This document shows positions 16,901-26,058 of a stretch of 64,000 nt of DNA, in pieces. Location of the stretch: assembly GCA_944319935.1 (NCBI GenBank), contig CALUFM010000003.1, forward strand, positions 124,001 through 188,000, given 5' to 3'. The notes under the pieces are model-generated. The model saw only the letters and a program-made list of their open reading frames with translations, was not told where the DNA came from and did not search any database. A program made the position numbers and the translations under genes. The stretch's first letter is position 1. Every line of letters starts with the position of its first letter. The DNA is from an uncultured Prevotella sp. GTDB lineage: Bacteria > Bacteroidota > Bacteroidia > Bacteroidales > Bacteroidaceae.

Positions 16901-19900
16901 GACGTTGAGCGCGCCTTGCGCAGCCCAGCCTCCGGTGTTGTCATACTCCCTGAGCCTAAGCTCGTTGACCCACACTTCGCCTGACTTGATTTCACCCGCG
17001 AGGTTGCGCACGCCTATCATCATCGTCTTGATTTCGCCGAGGGTCGGGTTGCCGACTATGCTTATCTTGTTGTTCGGCTTGTCGGCGTCATAGCTGCTGT
17101 ACACGTTGTTGTATGACGCGAGACCTTGCGACTTGGCAATGTTGCGCTCTTTTTTGAGGGCGGTGAACACGCTAAGCGGTATGTCGAGCATGTTCTCCTC
17201 AGGCCACACAATGCGTGCGTCCTCAACCGAATAGCGGCTGTATTGGCCCGGCGCGGTCAGCTTCAGGGGTATTTCGTATTCATAATAGTTGTTGCGGTAG
17301 TCGCTTCCGAGGCGGACGAATATTGCCAACTGGTTGTCTGCGAGGTTGGTTGTGTTCTGCTCGAATGCGTTGGCGTGTACGAACATCTGCAGGCGTTTGT
17401 ACTGGCGGATGTCCAAGGTCGTGTTCTTGTATACGGCCTTTGCCTCGCCGGTAGAGAAGTTTGAGACGGAGAAACTCAAGGCTTGCTCGTTCTCTTCGGA
17501 CAGTTGAGGCTGTGTCGGGTCTTGTCCGCGTTCGATGCCCGGCGGCAAGATGTAGTTTACCGGGGTCTTTTCGTTGTTCTCCTCGATGCTGACCGCGCTC
17601 ACCGACATGCTTCCGCTTTCGTTTGAAGAGTTGTTGAGCGGTTGCTCGTAGGTGCGCCATTCGCCGCGGACGAGGTCGAGTGTGGCGAATCGGAGTACGA
17701 TTGGCTTCTTGAAGTTGGTCATGAACATGCGCATGAAGCGTATCGACGTGAAGTCGTTGATGCCGCCAACGCGCTCGTCATAGTCTTCAAGTGGTATGCG
17801 GAACTGGTACCATGTGGCGTGTCCCCGCTGTCCGTTGCGCAGCCTTGGAGACGTTTCTCGCTTGTCAACGATGAAGTTATGCCCTACGACAAAGTCTTCA
17901 GGGCGCATGCTTATGCGGTACTGGTAGTATTTTTCGTATTCGTTCAGGGTGTAATCCTGGTTGATGTCTTCCACGTCGGGGGTCGTCTTGTACGATGTGT
18001 CGTAGCTTTCCGTGCGGTTGTTGCTGTCGGGCGAGTTGCCTTGCGGGTTGTTTATGCGCTTGTAGCGGTAGAGAATGGGAGCCTCGATGCGGTCGAAGTC
18101 AGACCCGCGGAAGTAATGGTAGTTGTCGTTGGCGGGGTCGTTCATTATCGAGTCGAGCTGCACCGGTGACACCTTGCCCTGTATCGCGGTAAGGAATTCC
18201 TGGTAAGGGCCGAACTCACGCTCCTCCGCGTCGGTCAAGCCGTTGTATCCCACGTCTTGCATTTCGCGCGAGCCGTCGGTGGTGGCGAAGGCGTATGTGA
18301 CGGTGGCTTGTGTCGGGATTTTACCCCATTGGGTGGTGGTGAAGCTCTGCGAGCCGTCAACAGGCATTCCGCTTTCATAGAACTTGCGGCCGTCGCGCAG
18401 GATGTCCTCGCTCACTTCGCCGAGGTTTATGTACAAGTCGCCGCCGTATTGGTTGGCGTCGGCCTGCTCGTTTGAGTATATGAACGGGTCGAGCAGCCAG
18501 AACTCGATGTACTCGATGTTGGCCGTCTCGAAGTCGCTTGTGTCCAGTTTCCTCATCATTCCGCCCCAATGTCGTTCCGGGTTTTGCAGCGTTCCGTCAT
18601 AATTCAGGTTCGGGTTGAAGTTGTACGGGCCGCGTTCGTCAGGGTAGTAGGCGACGTTGAGGATGGGAATGGTGGATATCGCGCCGTTGTAGGCGGTGTT
18701 GTTGCGTGCGGGGAACAGCTCCCTTACGTACACTTCGCGCACGTAGTAGTTGCTCAACTGGTCAAGGTCGCCCTTTATGTGCGACGGCGTCAGCGACGAG
18801 CTGCGGCGTGTGAACAGGGGGTCGATGTTGTACCACGCCAGCAGTGAGCGGTTGTATCCGCTCTGCAGCGTCGTCTTGTCGCTTTGTTCGGGGAACATCG
18901 ATGGCACGCTTGACAACACCCAGGACGTCGGCGTTGACACGTCGATGGTGCTTTTGGTGTTCTCAAAGTCGTCGATGTAAGAGGCGTTGTCTTGCACTCC
19001 GCTGGCCTGTCCGGCTATGAGCTGGGCAAATTCGCCAGTGAAAGATATTTGCGAAGGTTGCGTGCAGTGCAGGAAAGGCAGCTTGTCGAGCAGGTTGGTC
19101 AGCCATTGGCTCTCGTGTTTCCAGTTGATGTTGAGCCCCCAGAGGGTGTTGTTCAGCGGCTCTGAACCCATTGCCACTTTTGACGTCAACGCCTGTTCCG
19201 ACAGGTGTTGCAGCGTTCCGCTTATTTGGAAGTTCTTAGAGAAGTCGTATTGCCAGTTCAGGCCGAGGAACGTCTTGCGCTCTTGGGCGTAGTCGGTGTT
19301 GCTTTCAAGCGACACGTTGACTGACGTTCCGGCGTCGATGATGCTTTGGTTGAGTATTGTCACCTCGCCGGCGGAATAGTCAACGGTGTAGTCCGTCCCT
19401 TCGGTCAGCGTCACTCCGCCGGCCGTTACGACCACAGAACCTTGCGGCACGTTGTACGCGCCGAGCGAGATGACATTGGCCAGCGTTCCGCGGAACTGTC
19501 CGCTGATTTGGTATTTGTTTTTCTCGGTTATCTGTTTGGCCACGGTCTTCGTGGAGTCATACAGCTCCGTGTAGCTGTATTTTTCCGCGATGGCGGGCGA
19601 TATGCCCTTGCTTGTGAGGGCTTTGTACATGTTGTCGCCGAAAGGTTCGGCCTTCGGGAAGAACACGCGGCCGTTGTCAACCGTGTATCCGTCAACGTAG
19701 TCAAAGTAACCGTTGCTGTTCGGCTTGTTGTTATTGTCCAGGCGGTCGGCTCCCAGCAGCTTGATTATGGTCATGTCCTTGACCTGCTGCTCTGGGATGT
19801 ATGAGACGTAGACGCCTGTCGTGTCGCTCTGGAACTTCACGTCAAGCCTGAACTTGTCTTTTTCAACGGATGAAGCCAGGTAGTACACGTTCTTCATCAT

Positions 19901-21523
19901 CAAGTCCCAGTTGCCCTGTTGAGGGTTGTTGCTCGTGTTCTTGAGCGACTTTACGAACAAGGCTTGGTTGACATCCTGTACGTCTGACGCGAACTCGCCT
20001 ACCTGGTAGGTCACTCCGCCGTAGGTATATTCGTATGCCACGGCAAGCACCTGGTCGGTCTGCAGCGTGGTTTTCAGCGACACGTAGCCCAATGCCGAGT
20101 TCAAGGTGTATTCCGTGCTGTTGAGCAGGCGCGCGCTTTCAAGCTTCTCATAGTCAGTTCCGCCGGCGAATCCGGGCACGGCGTCAAGCACGGAGCTTGT
20201 CTGGTTGATGTCGCGCGCCGCCGCGTAGCTGTTCACCATCGTTGAGTATTCGCTGTTGGCGTTGTTGCTCGGCACGGGCTGTCCTGTCACTCCCCACATC
20301 GGGTTGCTTACCGACGAGTTCTCGCCGAGGTCTGTAAGTGCCACGATGTCACGCGAGTTGGTGGTATTACCGGTCTTGTTGGTCACCCAAATCTCCACTC
20401 GGTTGATTGTTATGCCGGTGGTGATGTTGGGCAGGTGCGACATGGCGTCGTCGTACCTGTCGCGGAAATACTTTGACAGGAAGAAGTGGCGGTTCTCCTC
20501 GTAGTCGGTGACGTCAAACTCGAAAGGCGTGAGCTGCGTGCCGCCTTTTGACGATACGCTCTTCGTTGACGACTTCTTCTGTGATACGACGGCCTGCAGC
20601 GACAGTTTGCCGAACTGCAAGTCGGTGCGGATACCGAACAGCGACGTGGCTCCGTTGACAAGCGACGAGTTGCTGGGGAACGACACGTTGCCGCCCTCCA
20701 CGAGCTTTATGATTTCGTCCTCCTTGCCCTCGTACTTCAGCTTCATGTTCTGCGAGTCGAAGTCGAATGTGGCGTCGGTGTTGTAGTTGAGGTTCATGTT
20801 CACCTTGTCGCCCACCTTTCCGTTGACGCTCAGGTTGATTTTCTCGTCGAAGTCCATCGCCGTTGTCTTGCGGTTGCGTATCGGTAGCGACGGGTTGTCG
20901 ATGTTTTTCAGGTTCACCCCGAACTTCAGCTCGGCCGTTCCCTGTGTCTTTATGCGCACGCCGCCGGGGCCGAAGATCTTTTCGGCCGGCCCGAGGTCGA
21001 AGTGCATGTCGGCGAACGAGAACTTGTCTTTGCCGCCTTGCTTGATCATCGTGTCGTTCTTCTCGCGGAAAAAGCGGTCAAACTCTTTCTTCTCGCTCCA
21101 TTTCATGTATTCGTCTGGCGACATCACGATGGGCGCAGACAGGTAGTTGTCGCCCATCTTCGAGCCTATGTAATACCTGTTGAGTGAGTCGTTGTACACC
21201 ACTTCCTGCTTGATGTTGTCAGGCATGGTGAGGTCGGCGGGGTAGGTGTCGAGGTCTTTCTGTGTTATAGGGGTTATGCGTTGTATCTTCCAGCGCGGGT
21301 GCAGCAGCGAGTCGGGGATGGAGTCCTCCTCAAGCACGACCACGGGTTGCGCCTTCACCTGCATGGCCGAAGAGTCGCGCCGCGCCGTCGAGTCGTTGGC
21401 GGTGGTGCGGCGCGCGGCGTTCTGCCGTGTCCTGTCGCTCTGCTGGTAAGGCACGGTGAAAGCGTAGCTTGCCACGCTGATGGCAAACAACACAAACAAA
21501 AGCCCGTATATAGTTTTTCTCAT
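13910..21523 (-). CDS. sprA: Type IX secretion system outer-membrane translocon SprA (Sov)
   Basis: 2537-residue giant outer-membrane protein with an N-terminal signal (MRKTIYGLLFVLFAISVASY), of the length and composition of SprA/Sov, the 36-strand barrel through which type IX cargo leaves the cell. Typical segments include FSFADMHFDLGPAEKIFGPG (near 160), repeated NRVEIWVTNKTG / VEVWVNELRLREYDNTGGWA units, and aromatic strand patterns to the end (FGLSMKFSLTR). Around residues 1928-1968 (plus strand about 15620-15740) there is a Lys/Asp-rich stretch (KDDKNAKTNDKADAKDKKD) that looks like a variable loop. It follows ruvA on the same strand, an order seen in many Bacteroidetes. No other T9SS gene or clear cargo C-terminal domain was recognised in this window. 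Confidence 0.96.
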   Translation of the reverse strand: MRKTIYGLLFVLFAISVASYAFTVPYQQSDRTRQNAARRTTANDSTARRDSSAMQVKAQPVVVLEEDSIPDSLLHPRWKIQRITPITQKDLDTYPADLTMPDNIKQEVVYNDSLNRYYIGSKMGDNYLSAPIVMSPDEYMKWSEKKEFDRFFREKNDTMIKQGGKDKFSFADMHFDLGPAEKIFGPGGVRIKTQGTAELKFGVNLKNIDNPSLPIRNRKTTAMDFDEKINLSVNGKVGDKVNMNLNYNTDATFDFDSQNMKLKYEGKEDEIIKLVEGGNVSFPSNSSLVNGATSLFGIRTDLQFGKLSLQAVVSQKKSSTKSVSSKGGTQLTPFEFDVTDYEENRHFFLSKYFRDRYDDAMSHLPNITTGITINRVEIWVTNKTGNTTNSRDIVALTDLGENSSVSNPMWGVTGQPVPSNNANSEYSTMVNSYAAARDINQTSSVLDAVPGFAGGTDYEKLESARLLNSTEYTLNSALGYVSLKTTLQTDQVLAVAYEYTYGGVTYQVGEFASDVQDVNQALFVKSLKNTSNNPQQGNWDLMMKNVYYLASSVEKDKFRLDVKFQSDTTGVYVSYIPEQQVKDMTIIKLLGADRLDNNNKPNSNGYFDYVDGYTVDNGRVFFPKAEPFGDNMYKALTSKGISPAIAEKYSYTELYDSTKTVAKQITEKNKYQISGQFRGTLANVISLGAYNVPQGSVVVTAGGVTLTEGTDYTVDYSAGEVTILNQSIIDAGTSVNVSLESNTDYAQERKTFLGLNWQYDFSKNFQISGTLQHLSEQALTSKVAMGSEPLNNTLWGLNINWKHESQWLTNLLDKLPFLHCTQPSQISFTGEFAQLIAGQASGVQDNASYIDDFENTKSTIDVSTPTSWVLSSVPSMFPEQSDKTTLQSGYNRSLLAWYNIDPLFTRRSSSLTPSHIKGDLDQLSNYYVREVYVRELFPARNNTAYNGAISTIPILNVAYYPDERGPYNFNPNLNYDGTLQNPERHWGGMMRKLDTSDFETANIEYIEFWLLDPFIYSNEQADANQYGGDLYINLGEVSEDILRDGRKFYESGMPVDGSQSFTTTQWGKIPTQATVTYAFATTDGSREMQDVGYNGLTDAEEREFGPYQEFLTAIQGKVSPVQLDSIMNDPANDNYHYFRGSDFDRIEAPILYRYKRINNPQGNSPDSNNRTESYDTSYKTTPDVEDINQDYTLNEYEKYYQYRISMRPEDFVVGHNFIVDKRETSPRLRNGQRGHATWYQFRIPLEDYDERVGGINDFTSIRFMRMFMTNFKKPIVLRFATLDLVRGEWRTYEQPLNNSSNESGSMSVSAVSIEENNEKTPVNYILPPGIERGQDPTQPQLSEENEQALSFSVSNFSTGEAKAVYKNTTLDIRQYKRLQMFVHANAFEQNTTNLADNQLAIFVRLGSDYRNNYYEYEIPLKLTAPGQYSRYSVEDARIVWPEENMLDIPLSVFTALKKERNIAKSQGLASYNNVYSSYDADKPNNKISIVGNPTLGEIKTMMIGVRNLAGEIKSGEVWVNELRLREYDNTGGWAAQGALNVQLSDVGSFNATGKIVTDGFGGIEDGVSERSQDDYKTYSITANVELGKFFPDKARVTAPLYYSITQEETRPKYNPLDTDMLLDDALEGTSDTHERDSIESIAVTKTKNTNFSLSNVRFGIQTKRHPMPYDPANFTFSYSHSHRHTSGETTVYENEDNWRGALNYSYTPVYKPFEPFRKLIKSKSKWFDILKRFGINWLPQNITFDTEMTRNYYELQERDMESTEGNKLPLTFSEQFLWSRSFSIRWDLTKNLHMNFSSATNAEIEEPYTPVNKDLYPDQYSAWKDSVWTSIKDFGRPLDYNQTFTASYQLPLNLIPIFDWLNADANYNATYNWTRGTDLDDGTSLGNAITMNRSLNVNGTFNLERLYNHIPFLKKANDRFNKTTRAAHPMRNNKRKQKDDKNAKTNDKADAKDKKDAKASDKEKKVLPKNKRSFEKEITLMPDTTITIAHGKKSKRLIVSAKTKDGKAFRLKYKKVDNNNIRITSKVDTATTLKLTVTPKAPLDENKWYKAAQCVARGLMLVRNVSFTYRNQYSMYVPGFMPEIGDMFGQRGGDIMSPGLDFAFGFVGDDYINKASERGWLLNNDSIATPATTSLTEDLQLRATLEPVKNLKIDLNASRTETKARSIQYMYAGTPTTQSGTLTMTTISLGSAFEGMGDATSGYHSATFEKFCRSLDGFRNRVEAQYANATYPAGSALAGQKFDPKNGSVSKYSADVMIPAFLSAYTSMGGNSLGIFPALSRLLPNWTVRYSGLAQLPWFRDVFKSFNVNHAYKSIYAVGSYSSYSTFMEYMNGLGFISDATTGNPTPSSMYNVSTVSINESFSPLLGIDMTFRNNLTCKLEYRKTRVLTLSMTSIQLNEATSSDWVVGVGYKINNFKLFGGNRRRRVRSRRNNDENENNTSANNRRNSGFNTDLNLRLDLSYRNQAAICRDIASMTSSASSGNTAFKLSFSADYTLSRLLTLSFYYDRQTNTPLLSSSSYPTTTQDFGLSMKFSLTR

Positions 21524-21633
21524 TCTACGTTATTCAATAAGAAGTCAAGGGTCTGGATATGTCAAGTGAGTCAAGGCGAGGCTTTGGTGCTATATGCAAC
21601 TTAATAACCGTAAAACCCCACAGCCCCTGAAAA

Positions 21634-22239
21634 CTACTTTATCTGCTTCAAGGCCAGCTTCACGACTTGCTCCACAGGCAGTGTGGGCTGCTCTTTCAGT
21701 ATGGCTATGACCACTTTTGCCGACGGGGCTGGCGCGAAGCCGAGCATCGTTAGCGCGCCTACGGCTTCGTCTTTCACTTCCTTGTCCACCTGCACGGCCG
21801 GTTGCCCTGCCTGTTGCGGCGCGTCGTCGGCGAAGCCAAATGCCGTTATCTTGTCTTTCAGGTCAACTATTATGCGCTGGGCCGTGCGCAGGCCGATGCC
21901 CTTCACGGTTTTCAAGACCTTCTCGTTGCCTGACGAGATTACGCCGCAAAGCTCGGCGGGTGTCATCTCAGAGAGTATCATGCGGGCTGTGTTCGCGCCT
22001 ACTCCTGACACGGTTATCAGCAGCAGGAACATCTCCCTTTCTTCTTTTGTGGCGAAACCGAACAGCGTGTAAGCGTCTTCGCGTATGTTCTCGTAGGCGT
22101 ACAGGCGCACGTCCTTGTGCCCCTGTATGGCCGAATAAGTGTTGAGTGTTATGTTGAGTCCGTAGCCGACGCCCGTCGTCTCAACCACGGCGTATGCTGG
22201 GGTAAGCTCAGCCAGTACGCCCTTTATGTATTCTATCAT
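21634..22239 (-). CDS. ruvA: Holliday junction branch migration protein RuvA
   Basis: Binds four-way DNA junctions and loads the RuvB motor for branch migration in recombination. The 201-residue protein begins [12 protein letters not shown], the normal OB-fold start; a 17-codon upstream extension lacks family similarity. Helix-hairpin-helix repeats are seen at [17 protein letters not shown] (about 70) and [20 protein letters not shown] (about 108). The C-terminal domain III (about 150-201, [15 protein letters not shown]) that contacts RuvB is complete. The sprA start lies 110 bp downstream on the same strand, so they may be co-transcribed. Confidence 0.95.
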   Translation of the reverse strand: MIEYIKGVLAELTPAYAVVETTGVGYGLNITLNTYSAIQGHKDVRLYAYENIREDAYTLFGFATKEEREMFLLLITVSGVGANTARMILSEMTPAELCGVISSGNEKVLKTVKGIGLRTAQRIIVDLKDKITAFGFADDAPQQAGQPAVQVDKEVKDEAVGALTMLGFAPAPSAKVVIAILKEQPTLPVEQVVKLALKQIK

Positions 22240-22502
22240 CGTTTGGGTGTTGCAATAATTTGTCTTAGATAAAACGAACGTCTGCGCCATTTATTGCACG
22301 AAGCGCATTTATTTAATGTAAATACGCGCCTTGCGCTCGGGTTGAATCAGCTTGTCGGTTATGTCGGACTTGCCGCAGTGATTTGCGGAAGGCCGCAAAT
22401 CGCCCTTCAAAAGGCGGCAAATAGCATAGGAAAAGGGCATCTTTCGCATTGCGAAAGATGCCCTTTTGCTATGTGGTTGACAGTCAGCTATTTGTGACAG
22501 TG
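22240..22502. other. Non-coding stretch with a perfect hairpin terminator
   Basis: Holds a GCAAAAGGCGGC-type repeat module (22380-22500) ending in GTGGTTGACAGTCAGC next to the stop of the DUF5723 gene. Inside is the hairpin at 22431-22467, AAAAGGGCATCTTTCGCA... / ...GCGAAAGATGCCCTTTT, which reads as a terminator on the minus strand. No promoter for ruvA was clear here. Confidence 0.65.
22431..22467 (-). terminator. Symmetrical intrinsic terminator-like hairpin after the DUF5723 gene
   Basis: A perfect stem of about 17 bp, AAAAGGGCATCTTTCGC with GCGAAAGATGCCCTTTT, with A/T tails on both sides so it can end transcription in either direction. A sister hairpin at 46364-46400 differs by one base-pair exchange within the stem. 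Confidence 0.8.
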
Positions 22503-23912
22503 TTACCAGGTGATGCTCATTCCGACGTTCAGGCTGGCGTTTGAGCTGAGCGGTATGAACTCTTTGCTGGTCTTTCCGAGCAGGTGGTCCATGCCGATGA
22601 AGAAGTTGTAGCCCTTCGGGTGGATGTTGAGAACCCATCCCATGCTTGCCGTGAAGCTGTTTACGGCGAAGTTTACGCCGCCGTCGAGCCAGTTCAGCGG
22701 CTTCCAGTTCGCGCTCAGGCGGCCTTCAGTCCATGTGTAAGCTCCCTTTATGCGGGTGCTGCTGAGCAGTCCGAAGGTGATTTTGCGGTACACGGGCAGG
22801 TTGTATTCAGCACCGAAGTTGAGCGTCGCCCCTATGCCGGTGGTGCGTCCGCCCTTGTCGCCGTTGTCGCGCAGGTTGATGAAGTCGGTAATCTGGTCGC
22901 CGTAGTTGTCGGCCTGGTCGTCAAAGGAAACGCCCGTTCCGTCGTTGACCGAGATGTCATGGAAACCGTCGAAAACGAACTGGTCGGCTCGGTTTACGGC
23001 TTGTGCGTTGTCGCTCCAGCTTATGAAACCGAGGTCGAGGACTGACGCGCTCACCCTCCAGTCTTCGTTTATCTGGTATACCGCGCCGAGGTCGATGGCC
23101 ATACCGAAGCCGCCAAGGCCGAAGCCGTCGATGTCGATGTCGTTGACCTTCTCGTATTCGCCCTTGTTCGGGTCGTTGTATTCGTCTGTTTCGCTCAGGT
23201 ATTTGAAGCCTTTCACCGACACGTCGGCCGTGGCTTTGCCTGATACAGTCCACTTGTCGTTTGCCGCCAGGTCAGCCTTCATGTCCTGAAGCTTCAGGTC
23301 TGCGCGGCCGAGACCGAACAGCAGCTTCAGCTTCGCGCCTACGCGCAGCTTCTCGTTGATTTGGCGCGAATGGCCGAAAGCCAGTTCTGCGTATGACATC
23401 GCGTGGGCGTTGATGTCGCCGATATTGTATGTCTTGTTGCCCGTGTTCTTGGCAAACTCAAACATTTCGTATGGCAGCGACATGCCGAAAGATGTCTTCG
23501 AGCTTATCTCTATGGTGTTGTATCCGCCGAAAGCCTTGAAGCCTCCTGACAGGATTGTTATGCCAACGTCGCCCACAATGCGGTTGTTGCCCTTGCTGAA
23601 GCCGTCAAGCGCGGTGCCGGCTGATATGTAAGGGTTCAGGAAGGTGGTCATCTTCTTGTCGCTGCTGTTCGGGTACATCGGGTTGTCAAGCACCACGTCC
23701 TGGTATCCGAAGTTGCCGTGCAGGTTGACGTTGATGTTGCCTAAGGCTGGTATTGACACGTAGTTCTGTTCGTTTCCGAAAGCCGGGTTCATGTCATGGC
23801 GGAACTTGTATTCGTCAGTGAAGTACGCCGAGTTGAGCCCTTGGGCCATGGCTCCGCCCGCAACGGCAAGCATGAGGGCGGCGGCTGAAAGTCTTATATG
23901 TGTAAGTTTCAT
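22503..23912 (-). CDS. DUF5723 family outer-membrane barrel protein
   Basis: 469-residue exported protein, with a signal peptide ending AGGAMAQ (about 24). The remainder is a beta-barrel-like sequence with many alternating aromatic/Gly strands (NINVNLHGNFGYQDVVLDNP; FGLGRADLKLQD; WVLNIHPKGYNFFIGMDHLL) and a final strand SLNVGMSITW ending in an aromatic residue, as outer-membrane barrels do. It matches the DUF5723 family of Bacteroidetes, which is FadL-like in overall look; substrate and function are unknown. It lies 20 bp downstream of a large lipoprotein gene on the same strand, so the two probably form one operon and may work together at the outer membrane (inference). Confidence 0.8.
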   Translation of the reverse strand: MKLTHIRLSAAALMLAVAGGAMAQGLNSAYFTDEYKFRHDMNPAFGNEQNYVSIPALGNINVNLHGNFGYQDVVLDNPMYPNSSDKKMTTFLNPYISAGTALDGFSKGNNRIVGDVGITILSGGFKAFGGYNTIEISSKTSFGMSLPYEMFEFAKNTGNKTYNIGDINAHAMSYAELAFGHSRQINEKLRVGAKLKLLFGLGRADLKLQDMKADLAANDKWTVSGKATADVSVKGFKYLSETDEYNDPNKGEYEKVNDIDIDGFGLGGFGMAIDLGAVYQINEDWRVSASVLDLGFISWSDNAQAVNRADQFVFDGFHDISVNDGTGVSFDDQADNYGDQITDFINLRDNGDKGGRTTGIGATLNFGAEYNLPVYRKITFGLLSSTRIKGAYTWTEGRLSANWKPLNWLDGGVNFAVNSFTASMGWVLNIHPKGYNFFIGMDHLLGKTSKEFIPLSSNASLNVGMSITW

Positions 23913-23932
23913 TGTCTTCTTTGGTTTTATGG

Positions 23933-25714
23933 TTAGTTAAAGTCGCCTATTATCTTGCCAACAAGCTTCACGGTGATGTCGCGTGCAATGAGGAAATGCT
24001 TGCGGGCGTTGAGCGTCTGGCCTGTAACGGGGGTTTTGCCTCCCTCTGAAGATTGTGCGGCGGCGGCCACGCGGAATGTCAGTCCGTCAAGACGCTTGAA
24101 TGCTCCTTGCGTACCTTCGGTCACGACTACGGCGAGAGGAGTCTCTGCCGACTGGCCTTCTTTTGCTGATGCGAGGACCTCTGTGCTTACTTCAACCTTG
24201 ATTTCGTCGTCGCTCATCTCGTTGCCGTTGGCGTCGATTGCCTTCACTTCGAGGTTGAGGTATGCCGGAACGCGGTTCTCGATAGTTGTGTTGAACTCAA
24301 TCTTTGCTCCCTCTGACAGGTCGAAGTCCTTGATGTCGTCGTTCCATCCGTCAAGGGTGTCCTTGTAAACTATCTTCGCGTTTTCCGCGAAAGTTATCGG
24401 GGCTTCGAACGAATAGGCAGGTTTCACCTCGTATTTTTTGCCGAACTCGAAGTAGCTTTCAGTTGACTGGTCGGCGCGTGCGCTTGCGGTGAACGTTATC
24501 TGGTCGGGAACTTTTTTGATAAGTTCAGACAAGTCGTCAACCTGCATTGACACGTCGCCTTCTCCCAGGTTAAGAGCTTCGGGGTGGCGGCAGATGTACA
24601 CGTTGGTCATACGTGGCTGTCCTGACACAGTTGAGCAGTTGATGGGGATGTTCTTGAGTTCAATCGACTTTATCACGTCACCGTCTTTATATGATGTCAC
24701 CGTACCGTTGATTATGCCGTTTACGGCCATGTCGTTTGACACTGACAGCTTTATAATCGGGTTGTAAAGGTCGATGTAAACCTCGTTGTCGTCCAAGAAG
24801 TCGGGTACTCCTGTCACGTCAACCGTTCCGAGGTCGTTGAGTGTGATTTCAGGGGCGAACACTCCGCGGGCGTTGTTTATCACGATGTCGCCCATGTCAA
24901 GCGTGCTTCGTATGCGTTTGCCGTCAACATTGGCGGCGGCAGAGCTGTTGATGTCGGCCGTTACGTCAACTTTGATTTGGCCTGTCATGTTGATTTTGTA
25001 AGCGGCATCGTCAAGCGTTATGCTGCCGAGCGACTTGTCTTCGGCCTTTATGTTGAAACCTGTTACGTTGGCGTTCACTGTGAGCGTTCTGTTGGTGGGC
25101 ACGTTGGTGAACACCAGGCGTGAACCGTCAACTGTGTATGCGCTTGACGAGCTGATGTCGCCAAGCTGCATGTACGCCGGTAGGGTTATGCTCAGTTGCT
25201 TTATGCTGCTGCATGCCGAGCCAAGTTCTTGCGGAAAGGTCACGTTTAGGTTGATGTTCCCGCTTGTGCCTACGGTTGACAGGCTCTTCACTTCCTCGGG
25301 TTTGTCGCCTGAATACTTGAATGATTGCGCATTGCCTGATGCCGACACGGTGTATCCTCCGGCTGCGGGAGCTACGTGCAACACGATTTCGCCCTCCTCG
25401 GGAGCTTCTGTCTTTGATACTGTTATCTTGTCAATCTGAGGATAAACAGGGTCTACGTTCTCGCCTTCCTGCTTGAAAACGTAGTCGCCGTTAGGCTCTT
25501 CGACAACGCAGTCTGAATTTTCGAGTTCCAGAACGTCGGCCAGCTTGATGGTGTCTGTTGAGTTGACGGGCAGCGTGAGGCCGTCGCCGCCAATCCCCAC
25601 GGTGGCGTCTATGTTGTTGAAGTCATAGTCGCTGTCCGTACAACCCGTCAATGCGATTGCTCCGGCCATGGCAACGCAGGGCAGGAGAATTGTCTTAAAA
25701 CGATTGTAATTCAT
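23933..25714 (-). CDS. Large unknown lipoprotein paired with DUF5723 barrel
   Basis: 593-residue predicted lipoprotein: leader MNYNRFKTILLPCVAMAGAI ends in LTGC (Cys25). The mature part is acidic, rich in beta-forming segments and poor in Trp, for example SLGSITLDDAAYKINMTGQI and MAVNGIINGTVTSYKDGDV, which suggests several Ig-like or jelly-roll domains but no family I can name. First gene of a two-gene operon with the DUF5723 barrel. A minus-strand -7 element, TATTTTTG, at 25952-25945 would give a leader of about 225 nt; no matching TTG was found. Function unknown; surface or periplasmic location is inferred from the lipobox only. Confidence 0.75.
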   Translation of the reverse strand: MNYNRFKTILLPCVAMAGAIALTGCTDSDYDFNNIDATVGIGGDGLTLPVNSTDTIKLADVLELENSDCVVEEPNGDYVFKQEGENVDPVYPQIDKITVSKTEAPEEGEIVLHVAPAAGGYTVSASGNAQSFKYSGDKPEEVKSLSTVGTSGNINLNVTFPQELGSACSSIKQLSITLPAYMQLGDISSSSAYTVDGSRLVFTNVPTNRTLTVNANVTGFNIKAEDKSLGSITLDDAAYKINMTGQIKVDVTADINSSAAANVDGKRIRSTLDMGDIVINNARGVFAPEITLNDLGTVDVTGVPDFLDDNEVYIDLYNPIIKLSVSNDMAVNGIINGTVTSYKDGDVIKSIELKNIPINCSTVSGQPRMTNVYICRHPEALNLGEGDVSMQVDDLSELIKKVPDQITFTASARADQSTESYFEFGKKYEVKPAYSFEAPITFAENAKIVYKDTLDGWNDDIKDFDLSEGAKIEFNTTIENRVPAYLNLEVKAIDANGNEMSDDEIKVEVSTEVLASAKEGQSAETPLAVVVTEGTQGAFKRLDGLTFRVAAAAQSSEGGKTPVTGQTLNARKHFLIARDITVKLVGKIIGDFN

Positions 25715-26058
25715 TGTGTTAGTTGTAATAAAATTATATATTCGGGTTTTATTTGATTTCTTTATCTTGTTTTGTATTTGCGGTAATTCCTTTCATGGCG
25801 GATGTGCCGCTGCGCAATCAATTCAGGTGTTTATGTTGGTGAACGTCAAGTTTTAAATTTCCGCAAAAATACAAAAAACCTTTAATTTTGTGGTCTAAAA
25901 CGACTTAAAACATGTTAAATTTACTGCTTTGTAGTAAAAACGTGCAAAAATAAACAACGAGTGTAAACAACGCAGATACACTCGTTGTTTGTTCATGATA
26001 AATGCGCAACTGGTAGGAACATGAGTGCCAGTTGCGCATGTAAGTGGTGTTTTTGTCT
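25715..26058. other. Intergenic stretch with two strong hairpins
   Basis: No gene. Two perfect hairpins lie near its right end: ATGCGCAACTGG / CCAGTTGCGCAT (26002-26039, 14-nt loop) and AAACAACGAGTGT / ACACTCGTTGTTT (25952-25990, 13-nt loop). Read on the minus strand they follow the stop of the BACON-like lipoprotein (26059) in series, and the second runs into TTTATTTTTG, so they are probable terminators. The remainder is A/T-rich leader of the next lipoprotein gene. Confidence 0.75.
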